From the NCBI GenBank assembly GCA_032629725.1, contig JAFEVB010000020.1, positions 332,501 to 396,500 of the forward strand: 64,000 bases of DNA. The letters are read 5' to 3'. The notes beneath the pieces were generated by a model. It did no database searches, had not been told where the DNA came from, and saw nothing but the letters and a program-made list of their open reading frames with translations. This document shows, in pieces, positions 21,426-35,888 of this stretch. Source of the DNA: Gremmenia infestans (Eukaryota > Ascomycota > Leotiomycetes > Helotiales > Hamatocanthoscyphaceae). The translations under genes were made by a program, and so were the position numbers. Positions within the stretch are counted from its first letter, which is position 1, and the number at the start of each line of letters is the position of its first letter.

Positions 21426-23164
21426 GTAAACTTCTCTTCTATTCCTATAGGCATATATATATATATAGGGCTTATAAATATTATATCTAGTAACTCTCTT
21501 TATTATATAGTTCGCTTAATTATTAAAGTCGAGGTATTTATATCCCTATATAGTCAAATCTACGTATCCTTTATAATTATGCGAGACTATAGTTATAGTA
21601 TCCCTTTTATTATTATTATCTGCTTAAACCTTTTATAGTAGAGTATTTAATTAGGTCTTAGGCTCTTAGACCCTTTAATATAGGGTGTTAATAGGGTTTT
21701 CTATTCCTCTTTATAATCCTTTCCTAGGGAAAGCTTCTAGGGTATTTGCGCTTTCGCTTTATTCCGACTGCGCTATTTTATTAGTATTTTAGATAGGGTT
21801 ATATCTAACTTCTTAAGAGTTAAAGTTGCCTAGATCCTAATAGCTTTATGGATATAGTATTGCTCTTATTATTACTTTATAGCACCTCTATATATATATA
21901 GCGTAGCTATACGAGCATACTAATTATTCTACGTAATAGATGCGATAATAGAACGTCTATATATGCCCGGAGGTCTTAGGTAGGATTTTCGAGATATCTA
22001 TTAACTACAGGACCTCTATATATGCCTAGTAAGTTATTTAGACCTTATTATTACTATCCTCTAGCATAGAAAGACTAACTATAGGACCTTTATATATATC
22101 TAACTATTTTCCTCTCTATCTTTTCTACTTAATACCTAGCTGCTTTATAGCTACCTCCTATAAGATTAACCACCCCTTAGTATTAGTATTACTAGTTAAT
22201 ATCTGTAATTACTTCTATACTATATAGAAGATATAATACTAGTTAATATTACTTATTATTTATAGTAGTATTAACTAGTAAAAAAGGTACGCCTCTTTAC
22301 TAACTAAGCTACGCGAGATCATATAATAATAATCCGTTCTACTATCTGTTCTACTATCCGTTCTACCATCTGCTATCCCTTATAATCCGCCCTTGCCTTA
22401 GGCATCTCGACTAGCCTTAATATTTGATTTTTAGAGCTAATATAGTCTAACTATACTTCTTATATAGTTAGTTAATTGCATTCTTAATTATAACTATAGA
22501 ATATTATTTCTGCATCTAAGAAGAACTAATTCTATTACTAATTAGTAAATATATTATTTAAGAAAAGGAATATCTAGTACTATAACTCTAGGCCGCAGTT
22601 ATAGAAGTTTCGCTAATTAGAAAGGTTATACCTTTACTCTTTAAGCTAGTCTTTATCTATATATGCTTTTTCTCTATTTATAAATATTTACTTATACTAA
22701 CGCCTTTAAGCTTAAGAATCTATACTTTTTGCCTTACTCTATAGTTTAAGAGGAAAACGATTTGCAAGCTACTTATAATCTTTAACTTCGGTTTTAATAA
22801 TATAGCTCTCTTTTAAATTAGTATTATATTCTTAATTTACTTATAACTTAGACGCTACAGCGCGCCTAATTATAGTAGATAGGCCTTAGCCTTAACTTTT
22901 AATTTATTAAGATTAGTAAAAGCGTCTGCTATATTATATTATAGCGCTCTAAGACGGATCTCTTAGTTATAAGCAAGTTGCTTAATCTAAGCTAGAATAG
23001 ATTTAGCACTCTAGCCTAATTGCTTATAGTTTCTAGCCTATTAAGCTATAGAGAATAAAGTTAGTAAAAGCATATAACTATTAGAATAATAATATACCCT
23101 TTTCTGGATTAAGCTATATTGCTTATTATTAAGCTTATTAATATTTAACTTAACGGCTTAAAAC
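21426..23164. other. element E interior, coding-like but unassigned
   Basis: RIP-degraded DNA following F. It includes four units of the 12-bp repeat at 22332-22378. Possible protein-like frames exist on both strands, but none resembles a family I know. Confidence 0.35.
22332..22378 (+). repeat. 12-bp minisatellite, 4 units (element E)
   Basis: Units of the type ATCCGTTCTACT, the same motif family as the arrays at 25413, 27741, 35889 and 39062. Confidence 0.7.
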
Positions 23165-23169
23165 ATATA

Positions 23170-23865
23170 CTATTCTAGGAATAGGCTCTTTATAGTTAGT
23201 AACTTATTAGTTATTATAGTGCTTAAGTAGATAGGAGGTACTATTCTAGGAATAGGCTCTTTATAGTCGGCAACTTATTAGTTATTATAGTGCTTAGCAA
23301 CTTGTTAGTTATTATAGTACTCGAGTAGATAGGAGGTACCATTCTAGGAACAGGCTCTTTGTAGTCGGCAACTTATTAGTTATTATAATACTTAGTAACT
23401 TATTAGTTATTATAGTGCTTAAGTAGATAGGAGGTACTATTCTAGGAATAGGCTCTTTATAGTCGCAACTTGTTAGCTATTATAGTACTTAAGTAGATAG
23501 GAGGTTCTATCTATTAGCATTTAACTTAATAGCTTAAAATATATACTATTCTAGGAATAGACTCTTTATAGTTAGCAACTCGTTAGCTATTATAGTGCTT
23601 AAGTAGATAGAAGGTTCTATTTATTATTATTTAACTTAATAGCTTAAAACATATACTATTCTAGGAATAGGCTCTTTATAGTTGGCAACTCGTTAGCTAT
23701 TATAGTGCTTAAGTAGATAGAAGGTTCTATTTATTATTATTTAACTTAATAGCTTAAAATATATACTATTCTAGGAAATAGGCTCTTTATAGTCGGCGAC
23801 TTATTAGCTATTATAGTGCTTAAGTAGATAGGAGGTTCTATTTATTATTATTTAATACTTTATCT
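23170..23865 (+). repeat. tandem repeat, about 7 units of ~95-110 bp (element E)
   Basis: Each unit begins CTATTCTAGGAATAGGCTCT and ends with a GTGCTTAAGTAGATAGGAGG segment. Later units have a longer tail containing TTTAACTTAATAGCTTAAAA. Units differ by transitions and short internal duplications. Confidence 0.85.
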
Positions 23866-24313
23866 ACTTTAAGATATCTCTTAGAATATACTATACTTAC
23901 TATTTAATAGTAGAAAGCAGATAGAGTAGTATTATAATACTATTATAGATATTAGAAGATAATTAGAAGGAGATAAAAGATCCCTCTCTATTCTAGCATA
24001 TTATAAGTCCTATAAGCTAGTTATAGGCAAGTTTTTTACTAGACGTCTAACTCCTAACTTCTACTAGTAATACTAAGCTTTTATAAATCAGTTAAAATTT
24101 TACTAAAGGCGGGATTATTAGCTTTATAATAGGCACTATTTCCTTCGCCTACCCTTTTAATTTCTCCGGCTTTAGAATCCTATACTATAAAGTTAATAAT
24201 AGCTAGATTAGAAAGCAGTTAAATCTAAATCTCTCTACTTAACCTAGAACTAGTAACTGCTATATCTTTATATATAGCTGCTATACTAATATCTGCCGCC
24301 GTTTTATTAAGTT

Positions 24314-24483
24314 AGCTTAATATCTAAGGTAGTATATTATTTAGAGGTCTTAATATATCTTAATAGGCCTAAGGTTTTATTAAACTATAAGTTCTATATT
24401 AGCTTAATATCTAAGGTAGCGTATTATTTAGAGGTCTTAATATATCTTAATAGGCCTAAGGTCTTATTAAACTATAAGTTCTA
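24314..24483 (+). repeat. tandem duplication, 2 x ~87 bp (element E)
   Basis: AGCTTAATATCTAAGGTAG begins each copy (24314 and 24401). The copies are nearly identical. Confidence 0.85.
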
Positions 24484-25412
24484 GTCTATACTAATAGTAT
24501 AAATATATAGAAAAGCGGCGGGGAGAAGCAAAGATAGCATCTTTAGAGTTATAAAGGATAAAATATAATCCTCTTTTATTCTAATAGTTAAGATCTAAGA
24601 AAACAGATAATAGGTAATTAATAAGACTATCTAAATACTCTTTAGCAAGTAATATAATAGACCTGATTTTAATACTATCTAAGATAAACATTCTTAAGAT
24701 ATAGAGGTTAACTATAGAATTAGTACTTATAATCTTAAATATGTTTATTAACTAAGGATATACTTAATAATATAACTATATATTAATCGACTATAAATAC
24801 TCTTAATAATACAACTAGTATTTAAGACAGCTAGATCTATAATAGTAGATAGCGGGCTATTATCTTTATCTTACTAATCTATTCTATTCTATTTAATAAT
24901 ATAACGGCGGTTTAATCTCCCTTAGCTATATTTATATAGTATGCTTTATATCCCTAATCTTTTCTCTAACTTTCCTATACTTAAATTGATAATATATCTT
25001 AGTATTCCGTAGTTATTATAGTCTTTAAAGATATAGCAGACCCCTTAATTATTCCGAAAACACCTATAACCTTACTTTCTTAATTCTAATAATTAAAAAA
25101 TATGCTTTTAAATCCTAATATAATACTAGTTCTTATAACTATATTCCAGATCCCTTTATAGAAGTCGGTTTCCTCTATAGGATTCTTATTGCTACCTCTA
25201 TAGGGAGTATAGTATAGTAATAGCCTACCGTTTAATATAGCGCGTTGCAAAAAAGTTCTTGCTAAATATATTATATATATCTGCGACTAGTTATATAAAG
25301 AGTGCGTATAGAACTATAATTATAATACTAGAGTATAAGTTATACTTCTTCTAAACTCCAGCCTGCTTAATAGCAACTGTAAATAAGCTGCCTCTCTTAC
25401 TTCTTATATAGA

Positions 25413-25938
25413 CGGATTAGAAGATAGATTAGAGGATAGAATATAAGACGGATTGCAGGATAGAGTATAAGGCGGATTGCAGAACGGATTAGAGGCTAGA
25501 TTATAGAATAAAGTGCAGAACGGATTATAGGACGGATTATAGAATAAAGTGTAAGACGGATTGCAGAACAGATTAGAGGGTAGATTATAGGATAGAGTAT
25601 AGGACGGATTATAGAATAAAGTGTAAAGCGGATTATAGAATAGATTAGAGGGTGGATTTTAGAACGGATTAGAGAGTAGATTATAGGATAGAGTATAGGA
25701 CGGATTATAGAATAAAGTGCAAAGCGGATTGCAGAACGGATTAGAGGGTAGATTAAAGGATAAAGTATAGAATAGAGTGCAGAATAGAATATAGAGCGGA
25801 TTGCAGGATAAAGTGCAGAATAGATTAGAGGCTGGATTATAAAGCGGATTAGAGGACAGATTAGAGAACGGATTAGAGGACGGATTAGAGGGTAGAATAT
25901 AAGATAGAGTGCAGGACGGATTGCAGAACGGATTATAG
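25413..25938 (-). repeat. 12-bp minisatellite, ~44 units (element E)
   Basis: 43 consecutive 12-mers of the type CGGATTGCAGAA / CGGATTAGAGGA keep exact 12-bp register for 526 bp with no indel, then a partial unit. On the minus strand a unit reads ATCCGTTCTGCA, the same motif as the other E arrays. One minus-strand frame is open throughout (tetrapeptide repeat), so a coding origin is possible. Confidence 0.9.
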
Positions 25939-27376
25939 TCTTAGTTTTCTAGAGATAAAACTTTAAAAACTGCTTACTAGAATACTTCTATTTAAATATT
26001 TATAGAAATATAGCCTATTATAATAGTTTATCTTTATAATCCTTATAAAATAGTTATTTCTTTATTTATACCTAACTATCTTCTTAATACCTTAATATAT
26101 TATATAGATCTAAATTAAACTTCTACTCTAATAAAAATAATATTATATAATTGCAGACTACCTCTTAATATCCCTATTACCTTCTATAATTACATATATC
26201 TTAGTTAATATACTAACCTTATAAAAGTCCTAATCCTATTTTATTATAGCGCTTATTAAGCTATTCTAATTCTTAATCTCGCGTTTCTTAATATCCCTAA
26301 CCTTATTATTTACCTTAAAGTAGAACCTTATTATATCTACTTTAAAGTTTTAATAAGTTAATTTATAAGCCTTAAGAAATTCTAGCTACTTTATATCCTT
26401 CGCACTAATATCTTCCGGGTTTATTTTAACCATAGTACCTTAAGATAGCAGGGCACTAATACTAACTAAAAACTTATTCTATAGACCTAATTCCTCTACT
26501 AGCTTAGTTACTAGAAGAATGCATATGCTTTAATAAAGGAGAGACCAAGTAGTTATTAGTTTTTTAGGTAGAGTATTTTATATCGCTAGAACCGACTCCC
26601 TCTATATATATTATCTTTACTTATTATATCTTAAGAAAAGTAGTAATCCGCTTAAATGAAACCTCTTAGTAGGGGGGCAAAGAGAGGTAAGATATATTAA
26701 TATTACTCTACTATAATATAATAGTATTAATATTATAGCAGATATTTATCTAGAAGTTAACCTTACCTCCCTATTATCTTTACTATTATTTTATACGTCT
26801 ATTATTTTAGTATTCTTATCTGCTTTCTTCTTAATCTTATCTATTTACTCTTTTATCTCTACTAACTGCTTTAGCTTCTACTTTTTCTATATTACTATCC
26901 ACCGTCTACTAATAGTATTAGAGGTAGCCTTTAGCTAGACTTCTACCTTATTTTTCCACTCCTTATCTCTATACTCCTACCTAAGTGGTTTATATAGGGC
27001 CTAACTAACTCTTGCCGCCTGCTTAGATAAAATCTTTCCTTTTCTAAGCTAACCTCCTAGAGCTTATATGCATTTTTCTTAAATAGTAACTATAAAATCT
27101 TTATAGCTAATAACTTTAAATATCGCGTTTTTAAGGTCCTTCTAGTCCGCCAAGTCTTAATTGGTTCGCTAAATATTATACTAGTATAAGAAGTTATAGT
27201 ACTTAGGGTTTATAAGCTATACTTTATAGTATAAATATTGTCCCTTTTCTATTTAAAGCCGGATAGCTAGTTTTCTTCGAGTAATTTATATTAGTATTAC
27301 TCTAAATTATACTAAAATAAAACTTACTTAGAGCTATAATACTGCTAATTTATTAATAATTGCAGGAATAAAGCAG

Positions 27377-27504
27377 GGTTCTTAGTATTATAAAGATAGA
27401 TATACTTAGGATAAAAAGATAGCTATCTTAAGAGCGTAAGGGTTCTCGGCGTTATAAAGATAGATATGCTTAGAATAAGAAGACAGTTATATTAAGAGCA
27501 TAAG
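27377..27504 (+). repeat. tandem duplication, 2 x 64 bp (element E)
   Basis: Copies at 27377-27440 and 27441-27504, both starting GGTTCT and ending TAAG. Confidence 0.8.
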
Positions 27505-27740
27505 ATAGATATAGATTAAGGTTATTAGTAGCTTAAGATAAGAGGTAGTAGGCTGCTAGAGTTATAAAAGTGGTAGAGGTTTAGACGCGAAAGCTATTAA
27601 TATATATTAAGCGAAAAAGCAAATAAAGAGTAGTGCTTAAAGTAAATAAATTACTACTTTAAAGTAAATAATATTACCTATCTTTCTTTAATCTATTAAT
27701 ATAATAAACCAAATTTATATTCTTATCTATCTACCTCGCT

Positions 27741-27812
27741 ATCCACTCTACTATCCGCTCTAGCATCCGCTCTAGCATCCGCTTTATTATCTACTCTATT
27801 ATCTATTTATCT
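27741..27812 (+). repeat. 12-bp minisatellite, 6 units (element E)
   Basis: Units ATCCACTCTACT, ATCCGCTCTAGC (twice), ATCCGCTTTATT, ATCTACTCTATT and a decayed unit, in exact register. Confidence 0.8.
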
Positions 27813-28599
27813 ATTTACTAGCTAACCTAATACTACGGCCCGATCTACTAGCGCCGCTGCCTTATAAATTTATATCTTATTAGCCTTATCTACTAACCTT
27901 TAAGGTCTTCTACTAAACCTCTAGATATTCCTTTACTTGAACCCTCTCTATCTTATTATAAATTTATATCTTTTCTACTACCTATTATATTAATAATTCT
28001 TATATTACTAGTAAGCTTTAAGCATTTAGTATATTATCTGCAAATTTCACTCTCTAAACCCTAGTTAGAGAATACGGATAAACCTAGTTAGAGAATATAG
28101 CTAATTCTTAGAGCTCTAGATAATATATGCTCCCTATTATATTCTTCTTTACCTTTCTTATTATAGTGCTCTAGGGAATTTTATTATTAATAATTATAAT
28201 TAGCTACAAATCCCTTTCTATAAGTTAGTACTTTAATAGAAATGCTAATTAGATCCCTCGTCTTAAGACTTGCTCCTTCTAAGTTCTTCTATCTTAAACT
28301 TATAGTTAAGCTAGTATAGATAGTAGTAGTCTTAAGTAGAAGCCTTCTAGATTAGATAGTATAATATTCGGTCCTCTACTCTAATCTTAGTTTAAATTCC
28401 TTCTAAAGAAATATTAGAATATTATATATCTTAATAATAAAAAGCTCTAGAAATAGTTTAAGAATAGTTTTAGTATTACTTTTAATAAAGATAAGATATT
28501 TAAGCTAGGCTATTATTTGCTTTCCGCGTCCTCTACTACTAAGTATATATAGATAGTTATAATACCTAGCTTCTATAATATATTTAGTATCTTATATAA

Positions 28600-31500
28600 T
28601 ACTTTAGATAAAGATAACCTCCCTATTATTACTCTCTATCTTTAGTCCTCTCCTCTAGCACTTAAGCAGTCCCTCTTTTACCGTCCTATTTCTTAAGATA
28701 GGCCTATAGTACCTGCTTCTATCCTAGAAGCTATATCCGCTTGCAAATTACCTTAAGTAGAGCCTGCTACTACTAGTCCTAGTAAAGGTAGTCTTCTCTA
28801 CTAAGGTGCAATAACTTCTATAAGACCTTAATCCTATTATATAACCTAGTCTGCAGAACCGGCACCTGCTACCGCCTCTAGTGCCTTATTATCTAGCGAG
28901 CCTTCTATATTATATATACTATTAATACCGCTTAAGTTAATAGACTTAAGTAGTAGTAACTATAGTTCTAGAGATAATCTAAATATTAGATCTACTATAT
29001 CTAACTATTAGTAAATAGATATAGATCTTAGAGATAAGTCTACTATTTCTAAGCAATTAAGCACTATAGATTAAGATAACTTTTATAAGCCTAGACTAGT
29101 TAATCTAGAGGAAATAGAAATCCTACTAACTCTATAGCAGAAAGAATTTAAAAGTAGGCGAGGATAGAGATAAAGATTTTAAAAAGTAGTAGGATAAATA
29201 TATAGTAACTCTTTAATCTTAAGATACTCTAGAGTAAGCTTATAATATACTCTTTCTGTTTTATTTAAGATATAGCTAACTTTAAATATTATAGTCTTTT
29301 AAAACTTATTTAAAAGTAAGGTCTACTAATATCTTACTTAGGAAATCTAGTATAATATATGCAAGCTGTTCTTATATAACCCTGTATATATTAAACCAAG
29401 GTATATTATTAAGGTTCCTTATTTAAAGCGATTAACTATTTCGCCTATATAGGCCTACGCCTGCTACTAGGCCTTGAACTATATTATAGTCCGCTAGAAA
29501 TAGTACTTCTTGCTTATATTATAGGCTGTAGCAAAACTATAATCGTTTATCTTTATTTACTATATTTAAGCTATATTTAATCGAATATAGTATAAGATTA
29601 AGAGCAACCCTAATAACTACTATTATACTAGAGACAGCCAAGTAAGTTAATCTACTACTTGTTCTACTAATAAGATTATAAAGGAGAAGTTTAGTTTTCT
29701 ATGCCCTACTACCTAAATAGCCCCACCTATTTTATTAAGCAATTTTATAGTATTACTACTATTCTAGTTCCTCTAAGTCTATTAGATTAGTAGATAAATA
29801 AGCTAGGAAAGATTTTCTATACTAAAAAAGAGAATTCTAACTACTATATAATATTCTTCTAAGCGTACAAGGACCTACCTATAGCGCGCCGCTAAGGGAC
29901 TTTATAGATTTATGCTCCGGGTTAAGTAGCAATCTGCTATTAGATAAGATATTAACTAAGATAGATAGTACTTATAGATGCATTAGGAAAAGATATACTC
30001 TAATAGTTAAAAATAGCTATGCCTTTATTATATTAACTTTCTACTCTTTAAAAGAAAGTTCTTAACGCATTTTATAATATATTACTAATATAATATAAAG
30101 TACCTAGAGATAAAATCGATCTGTAGAGGTAAAGAGGTAGTATTAAAGGCGCACTTAGTAGCTAAAAGGACTCTAGACTATCTTACTTATACTATTAGAT
30201 TCCTTTTTTATAATAAATTTAATATTAAATATAGAGAAGAATCTATTAACTAGACGCTTATTAACTATCTTAAGACCCTATATTTCTACTATCCTCTTTA
30301 ATATATCCCTTTTAGCAGGACTTCTTTAATAAGTGGCCCTAGTAATATAGCTCCAACTATTAAGAATATAGTACTTCTAAGATAGGCCTAATATCCTATC
30401 TTAAAAGACTAGATAGAGGAAGAGCTTACTATGCTTAGTAATATATAAAATAAGAAGGTAAAGAAGATCTAAGCTAAGAGAAAAGAAGGTAAGGCTAATA
30501 GAATTACTAGTAAGATTACCCTCTTTTATTAAAATACTTTTCTATAGTTCTACTATACTAGCAAGTTCTTTAGCTAGGATATTATAGAATTACCTATAAA
30601 TCGCTTTAAATAGTTAGACTATAAGTATAGTAATAAATAGAATAAATATATTACTAATATTAAGGCTATAGAAGATATAGAGTATAATAGAAAGAAGGCA
30701 TAGTATAAGCGGAACTACTATAGCCTAGCTAGCAGATATAAGCCTTTTAAAAAGGATAATACTAAAGTTTATTATCGCTCTTATATCTATTCTTTTTTCC
30801 TCTATATAATAGAATTAAAAGATAAAGACGGCATGCCTCTTAAATTAATATAAAGCAAGTGGTTATAGCATATATAAGAAAAGAATAGTGCTTTTTGCTA
30901 GGTTTAAGAGACTAAGTCTAATCCGTATTTTGCTAATATAGATGCGATCTTTAAGTTATCTAGCAAGATTGATTATTTACGGAAAGTTTTTAAGAAGTGG
31001 AAGGATTATAAGAATGCTAAAAATAAACCTATATATTATATTTTTATATCTTTTTTCTTTCCTATTACCTATTATATATACCTTATAAGTTAAATCCTCT
31101 TGAAAATTATAAATCAAGCCTCTAATTCTACGGCTTTAGTTCCTAAAGTATAAGGTTAACTAGCTTAAAAAACCCGCCGATAATAACTTAATCTTTATAA
31201 CTTAATTAAATAGTTAATCTAAGCAAACTAAGTAGCTTAATTAGTTCTCTATAGACTTAAGCAGCTCTATATCTATAGCTAACTAAAGAATCTCTTATTT
31301 TATTATTACTATAAGTAGTTGCTTATTATATAGTCTTAATCTGCCTAAAGCTATATCTATTACTTTCTTAAAAGTTAATTACTAACTAGGAATAATAGAC
31401 TAAGCTTTTTATTATTACTATTAGCTAGGGAATAAGAACGAGTTTATCTACTACTAGACCTTTACTAATATTAACTCGATAGTTAAGAATAGTATTTAAG

Positions 31501-31800
31501 AGAGAAATAACTTTAAAAAGGGTATTATAATTATAGTAATATAAAAGGTTAGTAAGCTTAAGGGAATTAATAGTAAAGGCAAAGGTAAATAGAAGGATCT
31601 AGTATTATTATCTTCTTAAAATAGCCTCTTAAACTTCTAATCTTAGTATTAGCAGATAGATAAGGATTTTAATAAAGTCTAAAAAGGCGTAACAGATTAG
31701 ATTAGAGTATTTAGGTTGCCTTTTTAGGGTGGATTTATAAACTAGTAAAAGGTGCCTAATAATAAATAGGAGGAAAGTTCTTTTCTTTATGCCTTAGCTG
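28600..31800 (+). pseudogene. unassigned RIP-degraded coding relic in element E
   Basis: Reading the plus strand through TAG/TAA stops gives long stretches with a protein-like residue mix, for example ILRYSRVSLQYTLSVLFKIQ near 29.2 kb and KKDNTKVYYRSYIYSFFLYI near 30.76 kb. The stops fall at former Gln/Trp codons. I recognise no family. It lies upstream of the transposase on the same strand and may be a second gene of E. Boundaries are approximate. Confidence 0.35.
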
Positions 31801-31863
31801 CTTACTAACACCTATTACTTAAACTAATATATATATATATATATTTTTAAGTGGCAAAACTCT

Positions 31864-32265
31864 AATTTAAGCCGTATTAACCCTTATTAGACTAGTATAA
31901 TCTTGTAGCAACTATACCCCTAGCTCTAAAGATTTGCTAACCCTTAAGAAAACGTTCTAAAAGGTATTTCTTATATCTTTCTACTAGCCTAGCATCTGCA
32001 AGTTAATATTAATTAAGATATACTTAGATTCTATTGCAATTCGAGCCGTATTAACCCTTATTAGACTATTATAATCTTGCAGCATCTATACCCCCGGCCC
32101 TAAAGATTTACTAACCCTTAAGAAAATATTCTAAAAGGTATTTCTTATATCTTTCTACTAGCCTAGCATCTGCAAGTTAATATTAATTAAGACATATTTA
32201 GATTTCGCTATAATTCAAGCTATATTAACCTTTATTAGACTATTATAATCTCGTAGTAACTAAAC
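31864..32265 (+). repeat. tandem repeat, 2.3 units of ~174 bp (element E)
   Basis: Units start AATTTAAGCCGTATTAACCC (31864), AATTCGAGCCGTATTAACCC (32038) and a partial unit at 32212. They lie between the unassigned relic and the transposase. Confidence 0.85.
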
Positions 32266-33049
32266 TCTATACTATAAAAATAAACTATAATCCCTTTTTT
32301 TATTATACCCTCTATAGAGCAGAGGTGTATTTAATATTAGAAGAAGTATAGGATACTATAAAGTATTACCAAATATAAATACGTAGTTTTAAAAGGATAA
32401 AACCTTCTATATATAATAAAAGATTAACCTAGCCTTTTAGGTATAATACTAGTAATATCCTTCTTCTTATATTATAATAGGGCAGATAAAGATAGGTTTA
32501 AGATAGATAAGAATATATAGGTAGGTGATAATTACAATATAGAGCAAACGCTAATATATTTATTAGAGAAGTTAATATATAAGTAGCTAAGAGAGAGAGA
32601 GGCGTGTAATATTCTAGGTAGTTAGTTATTTAGAACGCTAGCTTATTATTATAGGCTAATAAATAAGTAGCTGATAAAATAGGTATAGAGAGTATTAAAG
32701 ACGAATTCGCAGATTTTAGAGTACTAAGCGCGCTTTAGATCCCTCCTTTTATATAGCTACTACTAGACGCGTAAGATAAAATGGATATTAATATGCTAAA
32801 CCTGAATAAATATAGTAATATAGACGTATTAGACTTAAATAAGATATAAGATAGCTCTCTAAAAAGCGATAGTAGCGTAGTAACCTGATATATCTTCTTT
32901 AGAGATAATAAATAAGATAGTAGCTCTACTATAAAAACTTTAACCTTAAATAACTTAAAGGAAGACTATACTCCGCTTAAAGACTAGCTAATGCCTTCTA
33001 TAATATTTAATAAGAAATAATCCTATACTCCTTTTATTTCTAAGTATAA

Positions 33050-35400
33050 CTAGGATCTAGCTAATTGGTTTTTAAGAGCTCGAGTTAGTAAAGCTGCTAT
33101 TAAGAACTACTTTAGCTAGCTATTACTTAGGAATAATGCTTGAAATATAGATAGTGCTATTAATAGCTATATGGATTTAATATATATAACTTATAAGATT
33201 TCTTATAAAATACTAGGTAATAATTAGTAGAAGATAAAAGAGATTATAGTTAACTCTTAAGTAGTTAATAGAGAGCCTAAGAAGCATATTCTTTATTATC
33301 GCCTAATTTAAAGAGTTTTAGAATTTATACTTAGTTATAAGCCTTTTACTAAAGATCTTGTTTAGGCACCTGTTTAGAAGTATTAGAATAATAGTAATAG
33401 GTATAAGAGAGTTTAAGATAAGATGTATACTATAGATTAGTAGTAGAAGATATAAAAGAAAGTTTCCTTCTAGTAGAACGATTATTCTAGTGCATATTAG
33501 ATTAGATAAAACTTTAATAACTTAATATAGAGGGGATATAACTACTTAGCCCCTATATGCCGTTCTAGCGAATTTGCCTCAGGCTCTATAATATAGCTAA
33601 AATCGACCTGGAATAATGCTTATTATACTATTACTAATATTAAAGCAGGTTATAAAAAAGTTAGATAAAGATATAGCATAGAAGCTATAATTAGAGCTTT
33701 ATTATAAAAGTATAAGTATTATATTATCGCATAAGTTCCTAAGGCTTTTTTTACTAAACCTATACTAATAATAGATAGCTCTTACTAAACTAGCTAAAAG
33801 TAGGTAGCTAGTCTAGTATACGGATAATAAAATTCGGGATTATTACCTAATTCTTTTAAACCACTTAGTAGACTATTAAGAAGTAGCTCTTATTACTAGT
33901 ATTAAATTCTTAAGATAGTATAGAATATATTAGATGCCGTAGAACAAGTTATAAAACATTCTAGAGAAGTAGCTATTACGCACCTATAAATAAATAAAAG
34001 ATTAAATAAATTAGTAAAACGCAGAAAATATTCCTCCGACTAATTCTAATTAGATCTATTAAAATATATACTTTACTTAGAAATATCCTTATACTAATAT
34101 ATATAAGAGTATCTTAATAGATATCCTTTATTAACTACTTAAGAGTATATTTTAAAACTTGATTTATTAGGTTATTAAGCTAATCTACGAGCTAATATCT
34201 AGCAAGAGAGCTATAAAGGGCTTTAAAAGATCAGATAGAAGTTATAAGTAATTATCTAGTCTGGTTTTATTAGACGCTCTTTTTAATCTTATACCGGCCT
34301 TCCTAGAACTAAAGCATTTCTATAAGTTTAGTAACTTATCTTAGATAATAGAGAGTAAAGAGCTTAACCTCCTTTAAATTATTATCCCGGTTATTACTCT
34401 ATTACTAGTTAATACTATACCCTTAGCACTTTTCTATACTTAGGCACTTATTAACTTTATATTTGTTTGCAACTATAAAGTATAAAATAAAGAGATACTA
34501 GACTACCTTTATTAATATCTTATTTGATTAGATGCTTATAAGAATGCCTTTACTAAGTACTAACTAGTAGGAAAAGATAGCGATGCCTATTAGCACTATC
34601 CTAAATTTTATACTCTATGCTACTATATTAAGTTTATTATTTAGTTTAGAGCTACGAATAGATATAATACCGCGTTTATAGAGACGCTATACTAATTCCT
34701 TTTAAAAGACTTTTTTAATAGGATAAATAAGAAAGATAGCATTTATAGATAGTTAACTTAGATAGCTAAATAGAATACTTAAGATATAAATCTTAGGGCA
34801 ATAAACTTAGTGCTGCTCTATTATATAATATATCTATTAAAAATAGTATTTAACCCTAAGAGATAATAGATAATAGTTATAGTATAACTATTATAAATTA
34901 GTATATAGAAATGCTCTTTATTAGTATATAAGCTTAGACTATCTTTTACAGCTATAAAATTTAATCTAAACGTTACTACTTTAGCTGCCAAAGCTTAGAA
35001 AGCTTCTAAGTTAAGAGGTTTCCTAATAGCTTTATCTTAGTTTATTTAAGAACGCCGATTAAAAAAGGAGCCTGCATCTACTACTACTAGGAGGCCGAAA
35101 TTCGAGCTAGATCCTAAATAGCTATATAATTACCCTATCTAATTTGCTGGTTCGGCTTGGTATTAGAAAGTAGATAGTTATAATAAATCTAATTCTAATA
35201 CCCTTAAGAGCAAGATAATTAGATATAGTCCTAGCTAGTATAAAAAGGGGCCTTGAAACAATTACTATTAGGTATAAATAGATATACTAATAGATAAGAA
35301 TAAGTATAAAGATAATAAAACACTTTAATAAAATCTACTAAATAGAAAGAGGGTAGCTAAAATCTAAGCTATCTTGCGCGTGTTTAATCTAAAGAACCTA
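33050..35400 (+). pseudogene. Plavaka-type transposase of element E, inactivated
   Basis: Read through RIP stops on the plus strand, the conserved Plavaka order is visible. DLANWFLRARVSKAAI is at 33053. RVxDKMYTID is followed by three consecutive TAG codons at about 33.44 kb, exactly where the family has WWW (TGG to TAG). VHIRLDKT with a downstream PLYAVLANL is at about 33.5 kb, and HYPKF at 34594. RYNTAFIETL and FFNRINKKDSIYRQL follow near 34.66-34.75 kb. In intact relatives the DKT and HYPK...YNTE..E..H blocks belong to the DDE transposase region. A frameshift separates the first blocks, so the gene is dead. Ends are approximate; the C-terminal part beyond about 34.85 kb is less certain. 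Confidence 0.72.
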
Positions 35401-35888
35401 GACATAAAAAGAAAGCCTATCTTATATCTAGTTTTTCTTCTTAATATATATCCGCTTAAAGAGAAAGATAGGGAGCCTTATCTGATTTATAGAATAATTA
35501 AAGTCTTACGTCTAAGAGTACTAAAAGTCTAGAAGCTTAAAGGACTATAGAATTAAAGGTGCTAGATACTAGAAGAGATTCTTAGAAGTGCTTATATTCC
35601 AGCCGGGGGGTTTTATATAAAGCTAATAGCCTAAGATACTTTTTATATTAATAACTATATTGATTATTAGTAATATATAATATTATATAAGAAAGATTAG
35701 ATTAAAAAAGGGATTCAGCGAGCTGAAGAGGCTAAAAAACACTTTAGTAAAGAGGTATATACGCAGGTCTTTAGTTTAGAGTTAGGAGATAATAAGAAAG
35801 ATAAGTAGAAAAATAGAGATAAGGATATAAGTATTATTAAAGATAATAAGAAGATTTACCTACTACCTAGCGTTATATTATCTCTCCT

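Noticed and set aside
22332..25938. CRISPR-like array of regular repeats
   Set aside because: Units are 12 bp with no spacers, inside a eukaryotic transposon; it is a minisatellite.
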